DNA of 64,000 bases from Tamarix chinensis. Taxonomy: Eukaryota > Streptophyta > Magnoliopsida > Caryophyllales > Tamaricaceae. A program made the position numbers and the translations under genes. This document shows, in pieces, positions 21,902 through 32,950 of this stretch. The notes beneath the pieces are model-generated. The model was not told the DNA's origin and did no database searches. It saw only the letters and a program-made list of their open reading frames with translations. The stretch is taken from positions 60,819,701 to 60,883,700 of the forward strand of contig CM060181.1 in assembly GCA_030549775.1 (NCBI GenBank), read 5' to 3'. Positions within the stretch are counted from its first letter, which is position 1. The number at the start of each line of letters is the position of its first letter.

Positions 21902-23660
21902 ACACTATCCCCTTAAAAGGGTCTTTGTCCCCTAAGTCCCCAACAAAAAACATTATTGTAAGCATAAAAATGTGATAATATCTTAAGCCGTCAAGTAAAG
22001 AAAAAAACTTAAGAGTTAGTAAATAAGTGAAGGGCGCTACTCCTTTGAAAGAGGCAACGTTACCTGAGCAATGGACCTAAATGAACAACTTTAGATACTT
22101 TATCTTCATCTTATCCTCGGACTGCTAGGTGTCATCCTCCGCTTAATTGTATGAGCACAAGAATTTCACTAATAGGACGATCTTCCAACAAATCTCCTGA
22201 TTCTTAGTATCAAGGATCCTCAATAGCCGCTCCTTAAATGTCTGCACAGTATCTCATTCAATCATCTCTGGCTGAATGATGTGCAACTTATCTAACATGT
22301 GCCTCCTCAATTGCTAGATATGAAAGATGTGATACATGAGTCAAAACTCCACAAGTAAGAAAAAACAGTAAGCAAATGCTCCAAACAGAATGAAAATCTC
22401 ATATGGTTTATTATATCTCAGGCTAAGCATGCCCTCTCAATAAAAACACATTACTCCTTATTTTGAGAAACCCTTAAAAACACTAAGTCATATACCTCAA
22501 ACCAAATTGTCCTCCTTTATAGGTTTGAATAACTCTTCTACCTAACATAGAGAGCGTTCATCTCATCTCAAATTAGCTTGATCTACCGTGTAGTGCCCTC
22601 TACCATCTGTAGTCTCAAAATAATTGTCGTGCTTAAGTCTCTCCAACACATTGAACTTGGACATTTCTTCCCATACAGTGCCTCAAAAGGTGTCATCTAT
22701 ATGATCACATAATGGCTATTGTTATAGGATAATTAAGTTAAATCTTGCCTATCCTCAAACTACCCTAAAACTGGAGTACGCAACCCAAAAGCATATCCTC
22801 CTAACTGTAAATAGTGTGCTTAGTCTAACCATTTATAACTAGGCTAGATTTTTTATTAGAATCTTGAATGCTAGTCCCAAACAATGTCCTTTGGCATCCC
22901 ATGATACTATATCACATGGTTCCTATAACATTAGCCACTCACTCCATACTCCAAGTGAGTATCATCGGTATAAATAATACTAAATTCATCAACCAGTCAA
23001 CTACAAACCACATCAAATCTGAATTACTATAGGTCCTTGGTAATCTAACCACAAAGTCCATCGACATGATATCCCACTTCCACCTGCCAGGGAACCTCTA
23101 ATGGATAAACCAATCAAGCTTAATGATTGTTATTAAAATTGACCTTCTAAGAAGTTAAGCATGTAGTTATAAGGTTTACAACCTCTGGCATCATATAAGG
23201 CATTAATATATCTACTTTATATCCTTTTACAATTTATCCCCTCTAAGATGGATAGAATAAGGTGCATAATGGCCCTTCTCAAGAATCTTCCTCTTAACCT
23301 TCCAACATCTCTATGGTACGCACTATCTACCTTAGTAATGAACATAGCCATCCTCAAAAATATGAAACCCCTATGTTTTACCCTACTCTAGAACTTTTCT
23401 TAGCTTAACATCTCCCAACTTACTAGCTTTGATCTCATTGAATAATTTTAGTGAGATCATGAGAGCAGTTTTCTTTATCTTAATATCCTAGAACCCAATG
23501 TTCTCAATGCCCATATCCTACATCTCATGCCAAATCTAGTCTCAAATAACCATGGAATCTAGAGAGTGTAATTTCTTTCTTTTTTGATCACCTAGAAGGG
23601 ATAAAAGAAACATTTTGTTCTTTCTTCAACAAATTATGATGTCTTCCTACTATGAGCATC
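21902..23660 (-). pseudogene. Chromovirus integrase and chromodomain, heavily decayed
   Basis: On the minus strand 22240-22060 reads as a chromodomain relic (ERLLRILDTK, then VLLVKFLC and a W/E-rich end QSEDKMKIKYLKLF), the mark of chromoviruses. Upstream on that strand integrase remnants are visible, including PFEALYGKKCPSSMCW (about 22680), typical of the Ty3/gypsy integrase C-terminal half. Stops occur every few dozen codons. The element is the owner of the LTR at 21901. Confidence 0.7.
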
Positions 23661-24870
23661 TGCTATGATGATTGCCTTACCCTTGTGGTAGGTTAACTCT
23701 AAGTTCTAGTCCTTAACAAACTCTATCCATCCCTAGTATTTGAGGCTATTATGGTTGATTAAGAACTTAAACAACACTCCACATAGGTAGTGTCTCTATA
23801 GCTTCAAGGTAAAACCCACTTCAAATAGCTTAAGATGGGAGTTAGATAGTTATGCACTTGCTCCATCAATTGGCGAGAAGCATCTACCACTACCCTAATA
23901 TGTTGCATTAACACACAACCTAAAACATGCTTTGATTCCTCACTATACACCTTAAATCCCTCTATACCCAATGGTGAGTAAAGAATTTGAGTTAATGTCA
24001 ATATTCTCTTTAGCTCCTTACAAGCCCCAATACACTTATTATCCTAATGAAAGCTTGATGTCTTCTTCAAGAATGTAGTAAAAGGATACGCGATCCTAGA
24101 AAATTCCTAGAGGAAATGTTTTTAGTTGCTTGCTAACCATAGAAAATTGTAATCTCTCTTAAATTCATCAGTGACCACTCTAATACTACTCGGATCTTTG
24201 AAGGATCTACTGACACATGACTCTTTGAAATGACATGTCCAAGGAAAGCCACCTAATTTATCCAAAACTTGCATTTTGACAGTTTAGCATACATTTGATA
24301 TGTCTTGAATAATGATAAATTTTTCCTTAGCTGCTGCTTATACTCCTCAAAAGTCTAGGTGTAAATAAGATATCATCCATAAAGGCCTGAATGAATTGAT
24401 CAAAGTTTTGTTCAAAAATGTGCTTTATGTGAGCCATAAGGACCACTGGTGTATTTGTGAGTCCATGAGACATCATAGTGATACCTTGATTATAGATCTA
24501 TCTTTAAAAACACTATAGCCCCTTGTACAAAATCAAAAGGGTCGTTAATGCTAGGTAAAGGATAACGATGCTACACCGTAACCTAATTCAATCCTTGGTA
24601 GTTGATGTAGTGTCCCAACCCACCAACCTTCTTCATCACAAAAAGGAGTGGTGTTCTTCTATGTGTTACAATCGACTAAATGTACCCCTTCTCCAATAAC
24701 ACTTCTAATTGAGTGTGCTACTCCACCATATGAGTTAGTGCTAAGCTATATGTTAGTTATTGATACAAGCTCTTTCCATGTTAAAAGTTCTATCGTGAAG
24801 TCCACATCATGTATAGAAAATCTCATATCACCAGGATATACATAATCAATGGTTCCTCAACATCCAGATC
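23661..24870 (-). pseudogene. Chromovirus RT and RNase H, heavily decayed
   Basis: RNase H is recognisable at 24001-23800 (FKVYSEESKHVLGCVLMQ and SRQLMEQVHNYLT; the usual DAS has become EES). RT is recognisable around 24390-24370 as FIQAFMDDIL, with the two active-site Asp still present. The rest is interrupted by stops and frame changes. The frame at 24648-24845 on the plus strand is a shadow. Confidence 0.7.
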
Positions 24871-25690
24871 TAGAACACTCATAAGTAGAGTACGTACCCT
24901 TTCAGCACAAATGTATGTAGTATAACTACGGACACCATCATCACCGAGTTTCTATGCTTGCATCTCTAGTAAGAGACACTAGAAACCTTTGGTCCCTTAA
25001 GAACCATATGCTCCTATGCCTAATAAATAATAAACTGATATCTCAAGAGCATAGCCATCTAAAGGATTATGTCAAAGTAATGAAATTTAAGCTCTATGAT
25101 GTCGAATAGAAGTTCAACTCCGTTGATAAGTAAGCTAGATCCCTATACTACCTAACAAGTAGAAGTATATCCTAGGAAGAAAGCACAATAGAAGTATCTA
25201 TCCTATTAGATGGAATCATAGCTTCTGTAAGTATGAAAGAAGTAGAAAAAAAAGAATGTAAAGTAACAAAGTCGAATAATACACAAGAAGGAAAAGTGGA
25301 AATGATAAACATACCCATGATGACATTTGTTTACTTGTCAACCTTTGAATTACTCATCCCTTTTAGGTGATTGCTTAGGGGTGGTCATGCACCACCACTC
25401 AAAACTTACTTTAGGTGAAAAACATGGGCCTCTAAATCCTCTACTTCAGAATAGTCCTAGTAGATCCATTATATTTTAATTAACCTCTTTGAATTGGTTG
25501 TTTCTAAACCATAGTAGGCTACAAATGTGCTTACCCTTGCACAATAGTACCTTAGATGGCACAAATAAAATTTATAGTGCCATTATGCAATAAAAATGAC
25601 ATTGAAACAACATCCTAACATAATTTGTCTAATTGGCGGTTCATACCACACTGCTAAAATATGTAGTGACTTCCTACGTCTAGAATCTTT
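24871..25690 (-). other. Decayed protease/linker region of chromovirus
   Basis: By position this should hold protease and the gag zinc knuckle, but I cannot recognise either with confidence. No other feature is seen. Confidence 0.35.
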
Positions 25691-26400
25691 TCTCTTCTAC
25701 CTTGCATAGATCACCCTTAAACCTCAACTTTTCCCTAGACTATGCACTGTCGGTCTATAAAATCATTGGTGCCTCTAAGGTATAATAACACATAGCTTGT
25801 AAGTCCTTTGCATGAGTCCCCACCAACATCTCTTGATATCTTATGTTCAGTCCCATTAGAAATCAATGAACCTTCATTATCATCCGCATTGACCTTTGGA
25901 GCAAAATGGACTAGGTCAAAGTAGCTGCTATAGTACTCCTCTATCGTAGATGTACCTTGACACAATACCATGAACTCATTGTACTTTGCCATCCTTCGGT
26001 GAGTAGGGTAGAAAGCACCCTAAGAGTCACAACAAATGTGTTCTATTGATCTGTCATACCTTCTATCAATTGCTGACATCTCCACCACTCATTTTCAGGA
26101 CTCCACAAGTGGATTTCTACAAAGTCCACTCGCTTACCCTTTGACAACCATTAGCTACAAAAATCTTATCAAAATCACTCACTTAATGCTCTAACACATT
26201 TGAGTCCTTATGATCCTTAATGATTAATTGATGGTGATGATCCACCATGCAAAGCCAATCCTCCAGTGGTGCCATTATAAAAGTAGGTAGTAGCGGCAAC
26301 TAAAGAGCCTCCTCATGGTGAATCTACCTGTCCATAAATGCCCTAACTTTGACTATGGAGTGCTCGAATCACCTATTCATGGCCACCAAAATCATAAAAT
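25691..26400 (-). pseudogene. Chromovirus gag, decayed
   Basis: The frame 25992-25735 gives AKYNEFMVLCQGTSTIEEYY..FDLVHFAPKV, the conserved core of chromovirus gag (…EFMALTQG-like…YYAKFxxLxRFAP). Further upstream on the minus strand LPTFIMAPLEDWL (26290-26250) matches the gag start fragment at 4640-4486. Confidence 0.7.
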
Positions 26401-26635
26401 ACTAAACTAAGTAAAAAAGGTTCAACTAATGGTTTTAAAGTTAGTTCACTAGGAGGTAACAAATTGCACAGAAGGGAAAAAGTAAATTAAACTAAGAAAT
26501 TTTAACGCCAACTCCTAACACAAAATAATGCCCACTCATAGACAAATTAGCATTCTATAAGTAATAATGAGGTAAAAGAAAATTTATTTTGCAAAGGAAT
26601 ATTAGGATTTAAAACCATTGGCTTTGTTACAAACT
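26401..26635 (-). other. Leader and decayed Met-type primer site of chromovirus
   Basis: On the minus strand TTTGTAACAAAGCCAATGG (about 26633-26615) lies directly after the LTR end and resembles TTGGTATCAGAGCCAATGG, the initiator-Met tRNA site usual for chromoviruses, with several changes. Confidence 0.5.
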
Positions 26636-26848
26636 TGTTGCACCCCTAGTTTTTAGCCAAAAAATTTTAATTTGATAGTAATGCTAAAGCTTTTGTAAAA
26701 GTGAAACCAAGGAATGTTAGTGCCACATCAACTATGAGAGAGGTGGGATCATCACCTTACCCTTGCCTAATTGAGGTAAAATGGAACGAAGAACTAAAGA
26801 AAGCATGCCCTAATAATAAAAACATCATAACAATGATGACAACAATAC
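26636..26848 (-). mobile_element. Chromovirus 5' LTR, truncated
   Basis: On the minus strand it ends CTAGGGGTGCAACA at 26636. The first 210 plus-strand bases align with 4785-4990. It is cut off where LINE sequence begins. The frame 26701-26928 spans the LTR/LINE joint and is not a gene. Confidence 0.55.
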
Positions 26849-28800
26849 CTTCTTTTCTCACTTTGTCAAGGATATTTTTTGCTCAGGGAAAATACCTTCT
26901 TTTATCACTCCCACACCATTGGTATTGATTCCTAAAGTGGAAAACCCTACTAACGTAACAAATTTTAGGCTTATAGCCTGCTGCTCTATTTTATACAAGA
27001 TTCTATCTAAGGTATTGACTTCTAGACTTAGGCTTTACATCCTAACATTATTAATTTATCACAATCTACCTTTGTTAAGGGTTGGCTGATTGGAAAACAA
27101 TATTTTATTTGCTTATGAGCTTATCAGAATTTATGGGAGGAATATTTATTCTCTTAGGTGCTTGTTCAGAGTGGATTTAATGATGGAATTTGATTATGTT
27201 AATTCGAAGTTCCTTGAGTAGGTCCTCTGCGGCCTCATGTTCCCTCCTCATTTTGTGAATATCCTTATGACATGTGTAACATAGGTCTCCTAAACTCTCT
27301 CTGTCAATAATGATCTTCTTCCTCCCTTTCCTACATAAAAAAGATTGACACAAGGAGACCCTCTTTCACCATATTTGTTTGTCAGTGCTATTGAGTATCT
27401 TTCCAGGTTTCTCCATAAACTTTGGAGTAATAACGACATTAGAGATCATCCAAATTGCAAAAGACATCACATTATCAACCTATCTTTTGCAGAGGAACTC
27501 TTGTTTTTTTTGTAGAGGAGACCTAAATTCTGTTACCCATCTCATGGAAATATTACACTGCTTCAATAACACTTCAGGTCTCCATACCAGTCCTTTTAAA
27601 AGTGCTTCCTATTTTGGTGGTGTTTCTAACCCTGTTAAGTAGCAAATCATTGATTTTATTTCTTTCCCTAAAGGTACATTGCCATTTAAGTATCTTGGAG
27701 TTCTTCTTTCTTCAGTAAAGCTACATTCTGATCAAATGTTAGAGTTAGTAAGGAAAATAACTAACAAAATGCAACATTGGCTTACATGGTTGTTATCATA
27801 TATTGGTAGATTGCAATTATTAAGGTCTGTTATCTATGGAATCCAGATATATTGGAGCCAAATCTTTGTATTGCCCAAGAAAATTCTGCTCAAAATTATT
27901 GGAGTATGTAGTGAATTCTTATGGACTGGTAAAGCTAATCCTATTAAAAGAGCTCTCATTGCATGGTTACCTATTATTTTACCCCAATAAGAAGGCTGAA
28001 TAGTTTTGCTAGACATTCAAACCTGGAATATAGTAGCGGTTGGCAAGCACCTCTGGCACATTACACAAGATAAAAACAGCTTATGGATCAAATGGGTTCA
28101 TAGTTATTATCTTAAAAGGAAATCTATATAGGAAGCTACCCTACCATGTACGGCCTCTTGAACTATGAGTAAGTTATTTAAACATATGGAAGTTCTACAA
28201 TCTACTCTTCTTTCTCTTGATCCTTCCACAGCCTACAAGATAAATGAGTTCTAAATTTGACTGAGAGCTTCTCCTATAACATGGTGGAAATCAATTTGGA
28301 GAAATAATGCATGTCCTAGGCATAAGTTTGTTCTCTAGATTATTGCACACTATAGGCTTTGTACAAAAGTTATCATTAGTAAATTTTATCGCATTTTAGA
28401 CCCTTTTTGTGCTTTCTATGATGCTATTGAGACATTTCCTTATCTCTTTTTTGAGTTTCTGGTTATGAAGCACTTGTTACAAAATTCCTTTGTTTGTATT
28501 CGTCTTCAAGGTCTTGTCTATAGTTGGCCTCAAGTTCTTGAATATTTGGCTCTTAATGCAAGAATATGTAGAAACAAAATTCACGTTGCTAGAGCCTTAA
28601 GTGCTACATGCATCTATGAATGTTGGCCTACACATAACACTAAACTTTTCTCCCACAAAGATTGTATTTGGAAGGATCTTCTTAAAAAATTCATTTTTGT
28701 TATCTCAGATAGGTTTACATCCTCTTTCAGATGGATAAGTGGGGAGTTTATTGAAAGTTATTTGAATAAGTTTTAATATTTCCAATCATTAATAAAAATT
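26849..28800 (+). mobile_element. 5'-truncated LINE (non-LTR retrotransposon)
   Basis: Plant L1-type RT motifs appear in order on the plus strand: LIPKVENPTNVTNFRLIACCS (about 26940), SKVLTSRLR (27010), NNILFAYELI (27098), VDLMMEFDYVN (27172), LTQGDPLSPYLFVSAIEYLS (27346), LSFAEELLFF in place of FADD (27480), FKYLGVLLSS (27682) and IGRLQLLRSVIYGIQIYW (27800). A zf-RVT-like end follows at 28290-28400 (WWKSIW..CPRHKFVL). The endonuclease half is missing. Stops, frameshifts and the altered active site make it dead. It is followed by AATAAA and a (TA)n tract. The start is approximate. Confidence 0.88.
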
Positions 28801-28884
28801 TTCTTCTTTCCAAATATATATCTATATATATATATATATATATATAGATATATAACTTACATAACTTGAATAGGTGGTTAGATT
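28801..28884. repeat. (TA)n microsatellite at LINE 3' end
   Basis: ATATATATCTATATATATATATATATATATAGATATATAA fills about 28814-28856, directly after the LINE 3' end. It may be the LINE tail or a pre-existing target. Confidence 0.8.
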
Positions 28885-29800
28885 GTGTATTTTGAGTAAA
28901 GGTATGAATCTTGAAGAATGATTAGGTTGTGATAATTAATGATAAAATGTACAACTAAAATAAGCTAAAAATGTGTTCTGTAATGTTAGAATATATTCCA
29001 AAGTAGTAAAAATAAAGATTTATAAGTATGATCTACATAAAAATGACTATTTAGAGTTCTAGGAGGGTAAATAAATTAGCTTGTAAGAATAAATCAATTA
29101 ACTAGTTATGATAAAATTTGACTAGTTCATGCAAAACATCGAATGGTAGGCCCATAAAGACCTTGGTTGTACTCTCTACTAAAATCCATCAACTAGTTAG
29201 ATAGAACCAATCGACTAGTCTATGAATATTAAAATGGTTTGCCTAAACTAATCAACCATTTTATGGAAAATCAAGGTTTTTTCAAGCCAAACCAATCTAC
29301 AGGTTGGCCTAAATTAAATGATAGGTTCATACAACTGATCGATTGGTTGGACTAGACTGATCGATTGATTTAGCTAGTTGTGTGATTTTATTCTTCTAGA
29401 ATAGATATATTTAAAGACTATATAATGGATTGTTAGATGACCAACTAATAGATAAAATACATATATTATTATGGATCAATGACTTAATTAATTGATTAAA
29501 TGGACCATTGTTTATCACACACTCAAAGGGTGTACCATATATGAAATTTAATGATTCTTGATAAATAGGGTGAGGAAATAAGGAACGTGCTTGAATGGAA
29601 TAATATAATGGGCATGACTAATATTGGACAAGTATAAATGGAAAACCCACACATGGTTTGGAGATGAAATGGATTAACATGGAAGAAATATGCGATTGTC
29701 ATACTTGCTCTTTGTTTAGGCCTTGTATGATCACATAACCTCATGAATAATGTACTAATAACAGAAAGCAAAAGATAATAAAGATATGTATGGGTCTAAG
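28885..29800 (+). mobile_element. Chromovirus 5' LTR (A1), left piece
   Basis: It aligns with 47012-47940 (shared TTTTGAG.AAAGTATGAATC, GTGATAATTAATGATRAAATGT, AAGCTAAAAATGTGTT, GATTCTTGA.AAATA.GGTG, GTATGGGT). It is interrupted at CTAAG (29796-29800) by the young element and resumes at 36952. The true left end is uncertain. Confidence 0.7.
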
Positions 29801-30176
29801 TGATGAGTTCATATTTTGACACATTTTATACCCTTATAATCTTAGTTTTTGGTAGTTTATTTAACTAATATAGGGGACTAATTATTGTTTTATACTTAAG
29901 TGGTAAAAATTGCATAAATTTTATTATTTGAGCTAAAATGATATAAATTAAGTAAATTTAGAATAAAATATTATTTATTAATATTTATTGAATTTTATTT
30001 TGCAGGTATTATTTTTTAAATAAAAGAAAATTAAAAAAAAAGAAATTTGACCTTTGGACCAACGGCTGAAGGCTGAAGGCCCAAAGGCCTGGAACAAAAT
30101 GACGCCAAACAAAGACCTGAAGGCATGAAAAAGAAACTAAACGCAGCGCACAGGAGCGCCACACGAGGAAGAAGAG

Positions 30177-30399
30177 TCAGCCATCAGGGCTGATGTGGCG
30201 TGGGAAACAGAAATTATAAAAAGCAGAGGCGGCGTCGAAAATAAGACGAGGCAGTCTCTGCCGTTAGGCAGAGAATAAGAGACGAGCCGCAGAGAGAAAA
30301 GGAGGGCGCGTCTGGAAGTGTGCGGTCGAGAGCCTCAACAGGCTCGAGGGAGCGGCAGAGCCGCAGCACGAAGAAAGAGGGATAGAGCCATTAGGCTCT
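30177..30399 (+). other. String of four short hairpins, 5' LTR
   Basis: Four perfect stems with small loops: TCAGCC-ATCAG-GGCTGA (30177-30193), TCTCTGCC-GTTA-GGCAGAGA (30255-30274), GAGCCT-CAAC-AGGCTC (30330-30345) and AGAGCC-ATTA-GGCTCT (30384-30399). The last three lie downstream of the TATA box, in the presumed RNA leader. Confidence 0.8.
30215..30222 (+). promoter_or_regulatory. TATA box of 5' LTR
   Basis: TATAAAAA lies at the upstream edge of the GC-rich block. Transcription would begin near 30245 by usual spacing (inference). The same sequence is at 35495-35502 in the other LTR. About 20 bases upstream the 3' LTR copy has TGACGTGGC, an ACGT-core bZIP-type site; in this copy it reads TGATGTGGC. 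Confidence 0.55.
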
Positions 30400-31670
30400 G
30401 ACAGAGGACGACACAGGCTCGGCAGAGAGAGGACGACGCACGGACGGCCTAAGCGCGGCACGGAAAAGGACGGGCGACGCAGTAGCCGTCAGTGTCAGCC
30501 GCAGCGAAGGAAAAAAGAAAAAGAAAAAGAAATTTTTGAATGGAAATAAAGGCCGAGAAAGGAAGAAAAATCAGAGGAAGAAATTATACCGGTAGAATTT
30601 ATTTTAGATAAAATTTATTTTTATCTGAATAAATTCTTGATCTTTTATCCAAAATTAATTCCGGTTATTTCTTTCTCTTATTTTTAATTTATATTTTAGA
30701 TATATATTTCTGTGTAATTAATTCTTTAATTATGGCTGGCTGATTATTTATTGTTAGGGAATGAATTGAAACCCTAGACTATGGTTTGACTTATAATTTT
30801 ATTTTCTTTGTTTCGTGAGATTGTTTCTTGACTCTATATTAATTGTTATCGTTTATATGTATAATTCTGTCAAGTATAGTTTATTTGGTGCATGCCTTGT
30901 TCTGGTACCTCATAAGTGACAGTATGTAGGATTATTTGCCTGCTAGGTGGCCATCTAAAAATACCAGAATTTATATGTATAAATTGCAGCTAGGTTAGAT
31001 AGCAATTCACCTAATCGTTTTGTGATTCTAACCGAAGTGGTAAAACGTTTCGATACGTGTGGGTCAAGGAAAGGAAATACAGCTAGACATGCTTTTTGTA
31101 CTAGTATGGGTACTTTGATTGACAGCCTTCCACTTACACTTAATGCATTAAATCTAGTTAAATATAGGAGCCGCTTGTTGCTGCTATACTGCTAGTATTT
31201 AATAGGGTTAATATTGGCGCTTTGTCGTATTAATTAATTAAGGGAAGTAATATAAGGTGTATAGACTTGCTTTTGGTGTGCAACTTGGTCGATCTCTTTC
31301 TTACGATTAAAAGATGACTTAGAAATAAATATTATATCTTAATCTAATCTAGTGGTGGATTTTTATTTTCCTAACATGTTTCTCATATCTGCGGGTTTCC
31401 CATTATTTCCCATTATTTTCCATTATTTTCATTATTAGTTTATTTTATTCTATTTAATCCTTTTATTATTTTGATAAACCCCCATTAATATTTTTCTTAT
31501 TTATTTATTTTGTGTTATTTAGGATTGTTAGTTTTAGTTTTATTTTTAAGCTAGTTAGATAGAGGTGAGCCCTCTCAATCCCTGGTTTAGAACGATACCC
31601 TTATTTACCAGTGCTACTTTTGACAACAAGAGGGTTTAAATTGCGTGCCGGCTACGGTCGCACCAATTTT

Positions 31671-31692
31671 TGGCGCCATTGCCGGGGATTGG
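31671..31692 (+). other. Primer-binding site (tRNA-Asp type)
   Basis: TGGCGCCATTGCCGGGGATTGG begins five bases after the 5' LTR and differs from the Athila-type site at one position in the first 18. Confidence 0.9.
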
Positions 31693-31846
31693 TAACTTCA
31701 CTTTTATTTTGCTAGTATTTTTAGTGTGTTTTTATTTTTAGTGTTTTTGTATTTTTTCTTTTAGTTTTGTTTTAGATTTTCTTAGAATTTTTGGTGTGTT
31801 TTGTTATTAACCTTTTCCTTTGAAGTGTTAGTATTTTCAGGTGGCT

Positions 31847-32950
31847 ATGAGAGGATCCTTTGGTTATGGACAACTTTACTCGAATCTTAGTGCAAGAGTA
31901 AATGAGGTAAGTATGAGTAGTCTTGAAGATAAACTTAACAAAGTCACTACTCTTGTTTTGCAGGTAGCTGAAGCTAGAGTTATTAATACAAGTGGAGTGT
32001 GTCATACGCAAGAAAATCCATATGCCTACCATGAACAAGCTATGAGAGGAGGAGGATGGACACAATCTGGTGCTCAATCTTTCAATGGTTTCCAAGGATA
32101 AAATCCCTATACAAGCACATACTATTCGGGAATGAGGCATCAACCCAACTTTGGATGGGAGATGAATGATCAGTATCAAGTGCCATATCAAAACCCTTAC
32201 ACGCGTGAAGATGAAGCTTCAAAATATTATCAATATCCTCAACAAGAATTTTCTCCAGTTTCGGAACCCTCAAGTTCAGAAAAAATGGATAAGCTTCTTG
32301 AAGAACTGATAAATGATCAAAACCAGTTGGCAAAAAGCCTAAATCAACTGATGCAAAATCAGATTAGACAAAATGAAAGCGTGTCAGTGATAGAGGAGAA
32401 AATGGGTGATATGGTCAACATGATGAATCAATTACGAGCACAAGAAGAACTCTCTAGTACTTCAATTTCAAATTCAAGTGAGAGTTATGAGGGTGATGAT
32501 GCCATATCCGAATGTAAGGATGAGCTAGTTGAGGAAATTTCCTTGGAAAACATTGAAAAGCAAGATCAAGTGGAAGAAGAGCTTGTAAAAGTAGAAGAAG
32601 AATCTCATCAAAATGAGGATCAAGTGAACAAAGAGAAGTATATGGATGACAAGACTATCACTGTCACCTACCATATACCATCTTTGAACATTTATTCCCC
32701 ACTTTTTCTTGGAGATGACCATGATACACAAGGTAAGCCTTTGATCCACATTTATTTTATTTATGCTAACCACACTCCTTGTTTTCCCTCTTTTAGCAGG
32801 TTATATGGATCCAAGAGTGAAGAGAGTAATCAAATCACCTTGGATACATTTAATAAGAAGCGTGATGCTCCAAAGGAGAGGTTATGTTGGAAGGATGTGT
32901 TTAAAGATTTTAAGATGGGAAAATATGTTCCTTCAATAGAGAGATCATGA
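31847..32950 (+). pseudogene. Gag-like protein of the young element, one stop
   Basis: A single frame of about 367 codons runs from ATG at 31847 to 32950 and is broken only by TAA at 32099-32101. GMRHQPNFGWEMN (after the stop) resembles the HPNFSW-type phrase that follows the zinc knuckle in Athila/Tat gag. A likely coiled coil spans MDKLLEELINDQNQLAKSLN to NMMNQLRAQEEL (about 32285-32450), and a strongly acidic Glu/Lys-rich stretch follows. No zinc knuckle is present. TATTTTCAG directly before GTGGCTATG (31847) and two GTAAG...CAG intervals (32733-32799, 33009-33076) look like splice signals, so the mature product may differ from the open frame. Function beyond a gag-related role is unknown. 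Confidence 0.7.

Larger units (their letters stand above)
29801..31665 (+). mobile_element. Young element 5' LTR
   Basis: An AT-rich U3-like start is followed by a GC-rich block (about 30050-30500) holding a TATA box and a string of hairpins, then an AT-rich end. It resembles 35093-36946 throughout. The frame 30264-30461 on the minus strand is a by-product of GC richness. Confidence 0.93.

Noticed and set aside
27679..28776. Separate host genes suggested by three plus-strand open frames
   Set aside because: All three fit consecutive parts of one LINE RT/zf-RVT region with frame breaks between them.
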